Shown here: positions 50,502-62,423 of the stretch, piece after piece
How the letters are laid out: every line of letters begins with the position of its first letter
Position numbering within the stretch: position 1 is the first letter of the stretch
Assembly: GCF_029227915.1 (NCBI RefSeq)
Contig: NC_079885.1
Coordinates: 12,225,001 to 12,289,000, forward strand
Length of the DNA stretch: 64,000 nt
Direction of reading: 5' to 3'
Origin: Hydractinia symbiolongicarpus
Lineage: Eukaryota; Cnidaria; Hydrozoa; Anthoathecata; Hydractiniidae
The notes under the pieces: generated by a model
The model's input: only the letters and a program-made list of their open reading frames with translations
What the model was told of the DNA's origin: nothing
Database searches by the model: none
Made by a program: the position numbers and the translations under genes

Positions 50502-51831
50502 AGGAGTGGTTCCACGAAATTTTCGATTTTTTTTTATTTGTTCTTTGAATTCTCCGCTATTCAATTAGTATAAAGTTGTTATTCTTTTTTCGAAAAATTG
50601 TTTATTGATCTTTTAATCAATGCGCAAAGATAGACTTTTTATTAAGAACCTTTTGCTGTGACATCATAATTGGCGATTGTTATAGATATTAGATAACCTA
50701 CGGAGAAAATATAACCCTTGGAACAAGGTTGGGGATAAATAGCACTACAAACAAAATGGCAGACCATTGCAATAAGTGCAACGTGTAGCACGTGTCAGCA
50801 TCTCTTCGTCCACTGTTTAAATTTAATGACTTCCTACAACGAACCAAGGTGTTTTGTTAATATATTTAGCACTTTTACATCACTTAAAGAACACTCATGG
50901 GACTAATAAGAGTGAAATAAACCAGGAAAAAAATCGGAAAAACGCACGCGCAAATTTTCTAAAATAGATTTACGGGTGCGATTTGTAGCACGCGTGTTGT
51001 TTTCTTTGTTGAATTCCCTGACTAAATAAGATGATAATAAAAACACTGTAACTGAGAGAGAAACGATATTTTTAGTAAAACATTGGGAAAGTTTTCGTGT
51101 TGGGAGAAACGAATGGTGCAAGTGCGATAACTGCACGACTGAAACTAGGGAGATTGACTGTCTTTCAACTGACATATTTTCCTTGAAGAGGGTGGTAAGG
51201 GAAAATATGTCTTATTTTCCACACAAAACGCGACAGTATAACTCGGCAATTGCCTTTTTCAAGTCGTTAGAAAACGAACCAAATGAATTGCTTGTCTATG
51301 CAGCCTTAGAATTTCGCTTTGAATTTGTTGATGTTTGATACTCGTCAAGGCTTGGCATTATATATTGGCATTATATATTTTTTTCATTTTAAAAAGTGTT
51401 GAAGAAAGTGCCGAAATCTGCCGAGGCAATTGCCGAAGGTTTTCAGTGCTTTTGACCATTGTCTTCGGCATTTTTTCCGCCGAAGGACTGCCGAAGTGAT
51501 TTTGAAAAATTGCGAAGTTACTTCGGCAATTATTTGCCGAAGCAAATATATCTGAAATTCGAAGACTTATGTCCCTTACTCGGAAAAATAAACACAAAAA
51601 TATATAATATATAATATGTGATTATAATTATAGAAAATAAAATAAAATAAATATTTCTAATTATGAAATTACGATCTTGGATTCTCTAGAATATCATTCT
51701 ATTTGCTGAATTGTCTTAACACACATAAATCATTCGCCAACTATGACGTCACAGCTATTTAAACAGGATTGTAAAAAAGGGCCGAATAAGAGATGAAATT
51801 ATTTTTTTTGATTTTTCGTGGGACCACTCCT
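50502..51831. mobile_element. TTAA-flanked TIR element, 1.33 kb
   Basis: Left end AGGAGTGGTTCCACGAAA and right end TTTTCGTGGGACCACTCCT are inverse with one or two mismatches. TTAA borders each side (50498-50501, 51832-51835). GTGGTTCCAC in the end is itself a palindrome. It contains the copy (50690-51020) of the dispersed repeat of 9575-11290 and a block at 51370-51590 dense in TTGCCGAAG and CTTCGGCAA. It lies between two RT-associated remnants. Confidence 0.8.
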
Positions 51832-51897
51832 TTAAATACAAATTGAAGTTTAAAAAATTATTATTATTATTATTATTTTGTGTAGCCTCTCTTCCTG

Positions 51898-53455
51898 GTG
51901 TTATGTGTTATTATCCAAACCTCACTAACAATAGCACATGATTCTAGTTTAATTGTACTTGCAATCTTTGAAAGTTTTTCAGCTCTAATAATACGCTGGT
52001 GGGATCTCATAAAGAAATATGGTCATTACATTGGTTATGAGGTTAATGACCAAAAGTCTATGTTAGTTGTAAAAGATGAATACTTTAATAAAGCAAAGGA
52101 ACTTTTTTCAGATTCTGAGATCTTTATAACCTCAGATGGCAATCGTCACCTTGGAGTAGTGATTGGGAATCATGATTGTACTGAAAAATATACCAATGAC
52201 AAAGTAAATTTGTGAGTTAAGCAGTTGGACAGTTTAATTGCTGTTGCAAGAACCCAACCACATGCAGCATATAATGCATTTATGCATTGTTTAAGACACA
52301 GATATGTTTTTGTCATGCGGACTGTTCCGAACATCTCAGTACTTTTGAAGAAATTGGACAGAAAAATTGACAAGTTTATTTGTGTTATTTTAAATGATTA
52401 TCAATTTAATGATAGTGAAAGATTGCTGTACTCTCTGCCAGCCAGATATGGTGGCTTAGGTGTTATTATACCTTCTCAAATGGCGGATCGTGAGTATGAA
52501 CGTTCTTTGACGATAACCAGTCACACGAAAGAATGTATGCTTCAAAATATTGCTGTTTACGATCACCGAGCTGAACATGTTGTAGCTGCATTAAAGACAC
52601 AGATAAAAAGAGAAAAGAATAAAAATTATCAACATCAATTAAATGAAATCAAAGAACAAATTACAGACCTCGAAAAAAATAAAGCCCTTGAAGCCAGCTT
52701 GGAGAATGGGTCATCGATTTGGTTAACTGCTATTCCACTCAAAGAACATGGGTTTCACACTTGACAAACAATCTTTCTGGGATGCTTTACGTCTTCGGTA
52801 TGCAATCCCACTTGAACGATTACCAACGACATGTTCTGTTCTGCCCTGTTCAATGTCCAACACGCTCTTTCCCGTCCACGAGGCGGATTTATAATCAACA
52901 GACACAACGAGCTTCGAAATTGAGGAAAGAAGTTATTGTGGAACCCCTTCTACAGCCTTTGACTGGTGAAATATTTAAGCTGAGGACTGCAATAATAACC
53001 AACGAAACAAGAACTGATGTTGCAGCAAGAAGTTTTTGGGTAAAAGGACAAATGGTGTATGCAGATGTAAGGGTTTTTAACCCATTAGCCAAATGTCACA
53101 AGAATCTGACACTTCAAGTTGCTTATAAAAAGAATGAAAAAGAAAAAAAAACGATCATATAATGAACGAATTATTCATGTTGATCACGGTTCATTTACAC
53201 CGTTAGTGTTCTCATGTTTCGGAGGAATGTAGAGGGAATGCAGTCGTTTTTACTCGCATGCCGCGGATTTAATTGCCGAAAAACGCAAGCTTTCGAAATC
53301 AATTGTTAGTGCTTGGATAAAGACCCAATTAAATTTTTCGTTAATTCTTTCCATGTTGTTGTGTGTCAGAGGAACACGATCGATGTATGAAAAGACACAT
53401 AATTTAGACGGAGATATTGAACTTGGCATGCAAGAAAGCAGAATTCAACTTCGTT
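51898..53455 (+). pseudogene. Decayed reverse-transcriptase-associated ORF, C-terminal half
   Basis: A long run of homologous text broken by an in-frame stop (52213-52215) and frameshifts (near 52750, 52860) and a further stop near 53230. Recognisable pieces are RHLGVVIGNHDCTEKY, LLYSLPARYGGLGVIIPS, SSIWLTAIPLKEHGF and VYADVRVFNPLAKCH. I know this order from abundant retroelement proteins of cnidarians and fish, in the part after the RT core. The RT catalytic core itself is not visible. Element class (non-LTR or DIRS-like) is unresolved. Confidence 0.7.
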
Positions 53456-53559
53456 AGTTGTGTAGTGTCAATCTTGATATTTAATTTGACTGCGTATTGC
53501 TAATGTGGAGTTACATGATGCTTCTATACGTCAATACTGACACAATCATTAACATATAA

Positions 53560-54334
53560 TGTATATTGTACGGTGCTGAAATGGTCAGGTACTTTCACGT
53601 TTTTGCAAGCAACTTGATAAGGCTGGTGGCTTTCTTGCAACTTCTGCTGAAGCACTGAAGAAGGTTAATGTGTTCAATTCTTGACGGTAAGACATAATTC
53701 CAATGCTTTATCAGTTTTTCCTAATCATTGTGGTGTGTTGAAGAGCATTGATTCTGTTTTCCTTTTTTCAAGTTGATGATCAACTTGTTATCATCAAAGT
53801 AATTATTAATTTTTATCAAGTTCTCATCTAACAAGCTTTAGATGACAGCTTTCTCCTTGTGTGTATAATATAAACCATGTCATATGCATGCCTAACAAGC
53901 TTTGAGTTCTTCAGTTTGCCTTCAAGATTGTTGAAGAAAGTGATGAAAAGCAACAGTCCTCAAATCGAACTTAGAGGTACACCAGAGAAATTAGGATTCA
54001 TTGTTGAATATATATGTGTTACCAATAGAATACTAACTAGCTAATTTCTTTAAAATAAATAATCAGTAAACCAGTTAACTCTGGACCTGTTATACCATAA
54101 GTTTTTTTATGAGAACATTGCTCTTGTTAGATCTATGTATACTGTTCCTACTAATTTCCCTTCTTCCATAGATCTTCTATTGTTATAGCAGAACAGTAAT
54201 AAGGCAAGTTTAGTGGATCTTTTAGCATTATAACCAAATTGCTGTGTATCCAAAAGATTGTTACTGTACTGCTTTCTAAAGATTTTTTTAATAAAATCGA
54301 AATATGGAGATTGGTCAATAGCTTCCACAATCAT
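53560..54334 (-). pseudogene. LINE reverse transcriptase fragment
   Basis: Minus strand. 54334-54107 reads DTQQFGYNAKRSTKLALLLF and GTVYIDLTRAM, the RT core motifs of non-LTR elements (QFGFR.GRSTE..., D-L-S-K-A-F). Lower down, in other frames, AYDMVYI stands where YADD is expected and NYFDDNKLIINLKKGK is the usual following text. Stops and frameshifts are many; the ends are not clear. Confidence 0.75.
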
Positions 54335-55198
54335 TTTTTGCTCCAGATTTATAAACGGGTGTTATCTTGGCATTTTTCTAAGAATTTGGTACTGTAGATG
54401 ACAATATGGAAAGATTTATGACACATCATGGTTCGGAAATGTTTTTGAAACAGTCCTGCAACATACCAGGTAAATTGTCCAATCCTGTTGCTTTAGTGCA
54501 TTTCAGTTCCTTTAGTTAGATAAATCTATGACTATTTATTTTTGCCATTACTATTCAGAATAATGGCAAATTACGAATTAGGAAAAAAATAGCTTTGGCA
54601 CTATGGGTAGAAAACATACCAGTTTCAACATCACACATAACCATTTCTTAACCTATGTATGAATAAGTGATGCAGCTTCAGTACCGAACTAAGAAAAAGC
54701 ATTTTCTGAATCACATTACACAGTATCATAAGTTTTTTCGTAATACAAAAATCTGGAGATAAAACCTCTGTCAGCCAAAGAGAATTGTGATACTAACCTA
54801 TGGCATTGTATCATTTTTATTTGGGAATTTCACCATAGTTATCTTAGAAAAACATTGCTATGCCAAGGCAGTCACTATCACTTTTTTGTACCTAGATTTT
54901 AGACCTAAAAATAATAGAAATGGATTAACGATTTGGCTAAATAGCAATAACCAATGTTAAGCTATACTTATCGCTAACTTGATTTGTTTTCTCTACCAAT
55001 ATCAAAATAGCAAAATCTGGGTGACACAAATTTATGCAAAACAGCAAGTAAGACAACATAGTGTCACATGTGGATTCCTCAGATCCCTTTTATTTTATAC
55101 TTAGATGTGTAGTTGTGTTGGTCCTAAAATCTGACATCATGCTGACAAGGAATTCTGTTGATATTTACCATGACAAATGGTATACCTAAGCATTAGCT

Positions 55199-56290
55199 TT
55201 GGTGAATAAAGTTGGTGTTATGCAGATTAAACCCAGATCTGCTTCTCGACAAATTCACAGAGATGTTCCCAGTGAGACTATTTCTGACTATTCAGGCGAT
55301 TTCTTGAATAAAACTATGCCAGAGCTACAAAAAGCAACCGCTAAAAAATTACGAGTGCTATGGTGTGCGAAAAATCGCACTCGTAAGCAAAATTTACAAG
55401 TGGGATGTTAATATTTGCAAGTGTGATTCACACTTAACTATTTTTTGTTTACCGCAACGTTTTATGCTATTTAAGCTGTATGGAAATGAATTTTGTAAAA
55501 CGTATTAACCACAAGTGCAAGGTTGAAACACTGTTGAAAACGATGTTTTGGCAGATTCGCTATATGTTTTTGGCACTAAATATATTTCTAGACATTCTTG
55601 ATTTCTCTTTCCCCTTTTAAAAAGATTTTTTAAACTTTATTCAACATGTTTTTTCTTTGGTATTACATCACGGAAACATTCGTCAGAAAGCTGTATTAAG
55701 GTACAGGACACCTAACCTCTCCCATGTTCTGGTTATATTTAACTTGCATGGGTGGGCACTCTTCTCGCAGTATTCTGTGACGATGAAGGTCAGACTGACT
55801 TGTGGCATGGTTCCAAATGGTCTTCCGTCTTTCGTTCGAATCTCAGTGTAATGCACTAGCCGAGCATAAGAGTGTCAGCATGAAGGAAAGGGGCCGACTT
55901 TAATGTTCTCTATACTTTTTAAACAAATCAATCACAAAGAAATGAATGTTATGTAATCAGCATAATAGCCTTTTTCATCGCTCCATATTTTAGAAAAAGA
56001 AAAAATTCACGAGTGCAATAAAAGCACTCGTAAAACTTTTTACGAATGCGGGTGCAATCACACTCGTCTCAAGGAATGGTCTGACTATTATAAACGATCA
56101 GTGACGATACCTGTAATTAATTACTTAATTAATGAGTTAAAACACCAATTTGATGATTCAATGATATCGTATGATGGGTTAGTCCTTATCCCTGCCAAAA
56201 TGACCTCTTTACTTGATAAAACAGGATTGTTTAGCTGGAGAAATCGCTTTTTAACATGTGCTGAATTTTATAAGGAAGACTCACCCTTAC
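55199..56290 (+). pseudogene. hAT-type transposase fragment split by an insertion
   Basis: Two plus-strand pieces belong together: 55199-55292 (SASRQIHRDVPSETISDY) and 56080-56290 (SDYYKRSVTIPVINYLINEL, then HQFDDSMISYDGLVLIPAKM). The order is that of hAT-family proteins with a C-terminal dimerisation domain (ZNF862 / P52rIPK type). The point of interruption repeats TCTGACTATT on both sides. Neither the zinc-finger start nor the dimerisation end is visible. Confidence 0.65.
55293..56079. mobile_element. Insertion with 10-bp target duplication inside the hAT fragment
   Basis: TCTGACTATT occurs at 55283-55292 and 56080-56089 and brackets 787 bases. Both ends hold hairpins ACGAGTGC...GCACTCGT (left near 55349, with inner GTGCGAAAAATCGCAC; right near 56010). 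55640-55920 is the inverse of 10120-10400. No coding capacity. The clear duplication shows transposition, the class is unknown. Confidence 0.75.
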
Positions 56291-57524
56291 CTCTTGATAC
56301 TTTTTTATTTTTCTCCTCCCCTAGCTATACATCTTTTTATTTTCCGCATCCATACTTTTTTGTTTCTTCCTCTTATATGTTTTGTTTCCCCTTCTACTAT
56401 ATAATTATAAAGATGAAAAATTTTGATGTTTTTTCTTCATGGTTTGGTTTTCTTTTTTGTTCATGGCTGTTGGTTCCACTTGTGGTATATGATGAAGAAG
56501 GAAGAAAGAAGAACTTGTGGATATAAAAACCTCAAATTTAGAAAAAAACATTACTTGGCTTACTGTCTGATATGGTTATTAATTTAATCTCACAGTGCAA
56601 TAGCATTATAAATGTCGCAAAATGTTGTTTTCCTTGCTTGTTTGTTTGAAGAATCAGTCCAATTATACTGTCCTAATTTTTGGTTGTATAAATGTCGTTT
56701 TTTTTGCGAAATTTGGTAATTTTTACGAGAAGCCCGAAGTGAGCTACCTACTATTATGTACTATTATGCCTGTATTAGAGAGAGGTAGATAGTAGTTAGC
56801 TCTACAGGCATCATAAACAATGCGGCGAGCGTTTACCAGAACGTTTTTCTCTAAAGTATATTGTACTTAACTCAGGAAACCCCCATGGGGGATTTTAAAG
56901 GCTGGAGCTTATTTGTCAATAATTTTTTGCATGTTTTAGGGTAGCTAAGTGTTTACCAAATTTCAACGGTTATGTCAACATGCAATCTGTTCCGTCCACG
57001 GTGATCACGGTCACCATTATTTATGCCTTTTCCCGCTGCATGTTTGGTCAGTAAATTACGAAGTGTTGTGAACCCTGGCTCCGGGGTAAAGGAATTGCGT
57101 AGGAAATGAAAGTTTGTGCAAACCTCGTTCCAAGGGCATCTTGTATCTATGTAACGAACATTATCATATACTTTGAGTTTTTCTCGCAACTTGATTGGCT
57201 AATTTGGACAAAATATTTGCTGTATTTTGTTTTTCAACCGAAAAACGAGTGCAATTTTTTCTTATACAGAGTACAAAAAGCTTTGATTGACTGATTTAGC
57301 GTGTAAAAAGCTTATTTTTTTCCCTTGATTGGTTGAAAATTCGTAGGGAAAACCTATTAGGGAACTTGCGCAAACCCCTATTTTACGAACGTACGAGCCG
57401 CTGGGGCGCAGAAATCGGTCACGATCGTCCGTCCGTTTTAATGTTTACAATCTAACTTGCGCAAAAGTCAAAAGAATACGAACGAACGGTGGCGCGAAAC
57501 ATTTTATAAAACTTGAAAACAAAC

Positions 57525-57692
57525 ATGGAGGATGTGCTAATGTTCCAACTTGAGGATGGTTTCAGTGATGAAGAAGAATATTTTTTTTTCTTGACGAAAC
57601 ACAAAAAAAAAAAAAAAGATCCTGTGTTTCCCTATTGGGAGCAAGATAAATTTTCTCTTGATAATTGGTTAGATGATGAATGTTGTTCTTAA
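57525..57692 (+). CDS. Small intact ORF, 55 residues, possibly N-terminus of a transposase
   Basis: ATG to TAA without a break. It is acidic at first (LEDGFSDEEEYFFF), has five lysines encoded by a run of 15 A, then FPYWEQDKFSLDNWLDDECC. It resembles the opening of HARBI1-like transposases in having an acidic start, a Lys run and FPY..Y..F.L, but may instead belong to the Crypton that follows. Because the Lys tract is an A15 run, its frame is fragile. Confidence 0.35.
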   Translation: MEDVLMFQLEDGFSDEEEYFFFLTKHKKKKKDPVFPYWEQDKFSLDNWLDDECCS

Positions 57693-57965
57693 AAACGAAA
57701 ACGTGTCAGTGAATTTATTTCCACAAATATACATAAATTATGATTGGAAATTTTGTTTTGTTTTGTTTGGGGATAAAAAACATTTGAATTATATCAGTCA
57801 ACCCGAAAGAATTGTATAATAGCACGACGATGGAGTTCCGTGTTTTCTTCTTTCGGTGTTATGTTTACTTAACATATTATACATCTGTGGTTCTTATTAA
57901 GTGTAGAAGTAAAGTCACTACAAGATAAAATACAAATACAAATAAAGCAACTAATTATTAGTTAC

Positions 57966-59119
57966 GTGTCTATCAATCATGAGCAAAATTCAGAAATTTC
58001 AACAAAGATATTAGTTTGTACCCACCGAACGAGCGAGTTGAACAATGTTTTAGAGAGATTTAACGCTGAGGTAAAAAAGCAAGACGGGAAAGATTATGAG
58101 CCAACAACACTGGCGAATTTACTAGCAGCTATTGAAAGAAAATTGAAAGAAAACAATTATAAAGTTTCAATTTTGACAGATAGAGCTTTTAAGGGATCAA
58201 GGGATGTATTGGAGGGGAAAGCGAGGCTACTACGAGAAAAAGGCATGGGTAAGAAGCCACATAAAGCAGCTTGCTTGACTAATGCCGAAGAAGTAGTAAT
58301 CTGTGGACAATTAGGTATTCATAACGCCCAATCAGTTGTAAACTCACTCTGGTTTTTATTTACACAACACTTTGGTTTGCGTGGCCGTCAAGAACACCAC
58401 ACCATGCGAATCGAAGATTTTACATTCAAAATAGACAACAATGTCAATGAATGTGTTACTTACGCCGAGGGAGTAACCAAAATTAGACAATCTGGCCTGC
58501 ATAAGAAAAATAGATTACCAAGTCCCAAAATGTTTGCGACGAAGACACAGAGATGTCCAGTTGGTATTTTCATGTCCTTAGTTTCAAAATGACCCGCTGA
58601 ATACAAGACGTGTGGACCGTTTTACCTGGCTATCATACACAATCCATCCAACAAAAATGTTTGGTTTAAAAAATCTGTCATGGGTGTAAATTCTATTAAC
58701 AACATCATGAAAAACATAAAAATTAATTCTCCGTTACAAAACGTGGATAAGAAATTAACAAATCATTCTGCACGGAAAACTGTTGTGAAGAAATTGAAAA
58801 GTAGCAGAGTACCAAGGAGTACCAATTAGCTACTGGTCATCGTAATGAGGTTGGCTTGGATGACTATTACTCTGGCGACGAATTCTAACAACGTAAAATA
58901 TCATTCGCTATTAATCGCTCACATGATACACCTATCCAAGAAAGTCACCCAAACAGATTTCTTTTAACCTCTGCTCAAATAGAAGAATTGCGAAGAAGTG
59001 ATTTTAAACCAAATTTTAAACTTCTGCACAATGACATTTGGCAAACATCTAGCTGGGATTACATTGCACACGAAAATAAAACACCTGTACAGTTAATTTT
59101 GGTGGCATACCTGCTGTAG
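57966..59119 (+). pseudogene. Crypton tyrosine recombinase, near complete but broken
   Basis: 57966-58592 is open (LNNVLERFNAEVKKQDGKDY, LANLLAAIERKLKENNY, HFGLRGRQEHHTMRIEDF). This is the DUF3504 tyrosine-recombinase fold shared by Cryptons and host genes such as QRICH1, ZMYM2-4 and KCTD1. The catalytic Arg lies in GLRGRQEHH, the Lys in VTKIRQSGLHKK, H-x-x-R in NHSARKT (about 58762) and the likely Tyr in LDDYYSGDEF (about 58862). Between these are a stop at 58590 and a frameshift near 58820. No ATG opens the frame; an acceptor at 57960 (TATTAG) suggests a 5' exon, perhaps the ORF at 57525. Crypton elements insert by recombination, without terminal repeats. Confidence 0.82.
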
Positions 59120-60860
59120 CCACAAGTGGTAATACATCCTCTGTTACTTCGGTTTCAAAAAGAAAGAAGAATTATTTACTCGAATAGTGAAAGTGAATAA
59201 GTAGCGAGATGCTAAACTGTTTCCATGAAAATAGATTCTTGTACAATATTCTTGTAGTTTTATAAAAAGGCTCGTGGAATATGTTAAGAGAACATAAAAA
59301 AACTCAAAAAAACATTGCTGATATTTTTTTCGGCACTGTGCAATAACTAATAGTTATTGAATATAGTTGACATTACATAAAAAACAAAGTAAGCATATAT
59401 TAGGTTCCGGATAATTGATGGTCGCTGATATGGTACTCTTCTGCAATGTTAACTTTATCTTTTCTGTTTGTTCTACTTCCTCAAACACAGAATTCCTAAA
59501 TTACTAATAATTTATTAATAAAATACCTCCTTTATACAATCATCCTTTACCAGTTCTTTCTCTAGATAATCAATTGTGCCAACTATGCTAAAAAGAAGTT
59601 ACCGCCCACATCCTGTTTCTTCGTGACATTTCTTTTTACGGCTTCTTCAAAACATTGCAGTAAACTTTGTTTTTTGCCCTCGTTTGGCGTTTTGGCTAAA
59701 CAGGAATAAAAAATATTTTTACATCTAGTCTTTCACCACCTGTTGGTTCACATTGCATATCATATGGGTTCTTAAATTTCACCCTTGTCCACCCATCCTC
59801 TATAGTGGCGAATTAAGTTTCCTATCCAAACAGTTCCACGTTTGTTTACCAAGTGAGTTCTAGTATAAATGTAAGTAGCTGCAGTATTTTAATTGTTTTT
59901 CTTTATGTAAAGTTCTGTAAAGTCCTGTAAAGTAGTCACCCTTAAAATTGCAAAAAAAAAGTGTGAGTTTGGATTTGGGAAAGAGAGCGCACTCGCCTTT
60001 TTCCAAACGTCCAATTGACATTCGGCTAAACTTCAGAAAATGTACACAAAAAAATTTAAAAAAATATAAACTGCAACACAGTTACGCATTTACTCACTGA
60101 GTTCACTTGGAAATTCTCATTCTTTGTGCTTAGCTAGAAGTGCGTATTTGCGTTTGCTGCTTTTATATGATATCCAAAATTTTTCTGCACAAATTCTACA
60201 GTTGCTCCTGGCGTTCTTTACGAAACCACCCACCCACCATGACAAACGTCCATTTAGCTTTGCGACAACAAAGGTTTATGAGCTTGTTCACAGAAAGTAA
60301 TGTAGCTAGCATGCTCAAAGAAAAAAGAGGCGGAGAGGTAGACGAAAAGCGTATCAAAGTGTACAAGGGAAAGGGGGTCTTCGAAGGGCTCACATATCTA
60401 TATACGCTTTAGTGCGGGTTTTTTAGGTATCTTTTTTGCAAAAAGTGCGTGGTTATTTCAACTTTAACACCTTAGACCTGCCACAGTTATTAATTGTCCT
60501 TTTTTCAAGTAACGTGTTATAATTAATAGTCTTTAAGTTGATTTTTCGGGGAGGGGTGATCTGTAACTCGGGGAAAGGGGTAAGTCGAAAGCAAAGCATA
60601 CAATGGAGTAAAAGATTGAAAAAAAAAGAGTGAAAAAAAAGGAAAAATTTAATGGGATCCTAATGGAAATATAAAGGACGTACTTGTAAATGATTAAAGG
60701 AAAAGTCCTTCTGATACGTTACAACCAGTAAACCACAAGGTTTTTTGGCTTAAAGTTGCAGAAAAACTTGCCACCCTAACCATGAACTGATGCATATAGA
60801 TTTGTTTTTTTGCAGAATTTAAAGATTATGCCATTAAATTTTTAACCTATAAATTTGATT

Positions 60861-60913
60861 TAAAAATGTTAAAGCTACAGGTCTATAGTAGACCTGCAGC
60901 TTTAATATTTTTA
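60861..60913. repeat. Hairpin with 25-base arms
   Basis: TAAAAATGTTAAAGCTACAG(GTCTA) pairs with its near inverse (23 of 25), three-base loop TAG. Likely a miniature palindromic element; a miRNA-like precursor is unlikely because pairing continues into the loop. Confidence 0.8.
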
Positions 60914-61448
60914 AAGTAATTGTTGGCCTGATTTTTTTTTATATTTTTATGTTGTATAATATATACTTTTACATTTTTTATGCGTGTGTCTGAACAAAGT
61001 GTTATTTTGTCCTAAAATCTTATTTTTTGATTGGGATTTTTTAATTTCTTTTTTCAATAAATATTTATAAAATTTTATTTTAAATGCTTCACAGACTGCA
61101 TTTTAAACATTTTTAAAGTATCAATTGTGCATGCAAAACAGTATAAATATAATCCAATTTATAGTGAGGTAGAATGTAGCAAGAAATTCAGCCATATTTC
61201 ACTGTATATAATACTGTGCAAAATAATTCTTTAAAAAACTTAACTGGAAATATTTTGTTATTCTTTCCGGATCCTAATAGTTATAGACTGTTTGCTGCTC
61301 TTGAAAAAATCCACTAAAAACAAAATCGAATGTGCATGTAACTTCCAGATTTAAACCTAGCATAGAAGCTTGCGAAGGTAGAATGTGCACACGTGATCAG
61401 ATAAAACACACTGAGTATCCTTTCATTGTGCACTTCGGGTGTTGGTGC

Positions 61449-61499
61449 AACCTGGACCCCAGGGTTTATAAAAAAAGAACCAGCCCTGGGGTCAAGGTT
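61449..61499. repeat. Inverted repeat with the GACCCCAGGG/CCCTGGGGTC end motif
   Basis: AACCTGGACCCCAGGG and CCCTGGGGTCAAGGTT are inverse with two mismatches in 16, around 19 bases. The same motif marks other repeat ends in this window. Confidence 0.7.
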
Positions 61500-62117
61500 G
61501 GTGTCGGGCTAATAATCGCTTTGGAAAATAAGGGGTGCATATGTATCAGCTTTGAAAGAACAACTGTCGTATCACGGTAAACAAGGGCAATAAGTAGTGG
61601 CAACTATATACTAGTATTCTTTTCGTAATTTGGTTCGCTTTTTTATAATAAGCTAATATTTAACTTTTAAATAACGTGTTGAAATGATGCTACTAGGCCT
61701 CTGTGTGGTATATTAACTTTATTAAAACAAGAACAACTTACAGTTATTAACTTTTACAAAGTTCAAAGCTGGATGATGGTAAAAGGGTATTTTTAGCTCT
61801 GTGCTTGCAGAAGCAATGAGCATGGACTGAAAATACATGCTAGATATTACACATCTTTTCCTTATAATCAACCTTCATTGTATGAATTAAATATATATAG
61901 CTAGATGGCTGAAAACCACCATATGTACAACAATGTAATGTATGTTTGGCTATGGATAAGAACAACCAAAAAGACTTAAAGCTAGCTAGCTAATTGTTGC
62001 AAAAGTAGAAGAAATGGATAATCAAATGTCAATGGATAATTTTTTAAGAATATTTTTAAATTTCGACGAAAGGTTATTAAAAATGCCACAACTGCATATG
62101 TAGCTTATACACGAGCG

Positions 62118-62423
62118 TGCCGATAAGCCGCATACGCCGTAAAAAGTGCGGACAAGTTCGGCGTTTTGAAAAAAATTCGGGTATTTTCCCGAAAAACCCG
62201 CATAGTCCCGAACAATGCCCGAAAAAAAAAAGACTCTCGAAGAATTATTTAAAAAGTGGTAGCTAAGTTCTTAAAAGAACTGTTTTATATGGTGTTTGAT
62301 AAGATTTACTTGATAAATAAACTTATATATAAACTTTATTAACTCCTTTTTCTTCAAGCGCATTCTTTCGAAAAGTCGCCCGAACTCGCCCTTATATATG
62401 CAGGCGTTTGCGGCTTATCGGCA
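62118..62423. mobile_element. Short TIR element (MITE), 306 bp
   Basis: TGCCGATAAGCCGCATACGC(C) at the left and its inverse at the right match in 20 of 21 bases. Inside are TTCGGGTATTTTCCCGAA and other small inverted repeats. No obvious target duplication. Confidence 0.8.

Noticed and set aside
56101-56526. 141-residue frame as an intact gene
   Set aside because: Only the first 60 residues resemble hAT text; the rest is T-rich hydrophobic read-through.
61332-61580. 82-residue plus frame
   Set aside because: It runs through the inverted repeat at 61449-61499 and has no family resemblance.
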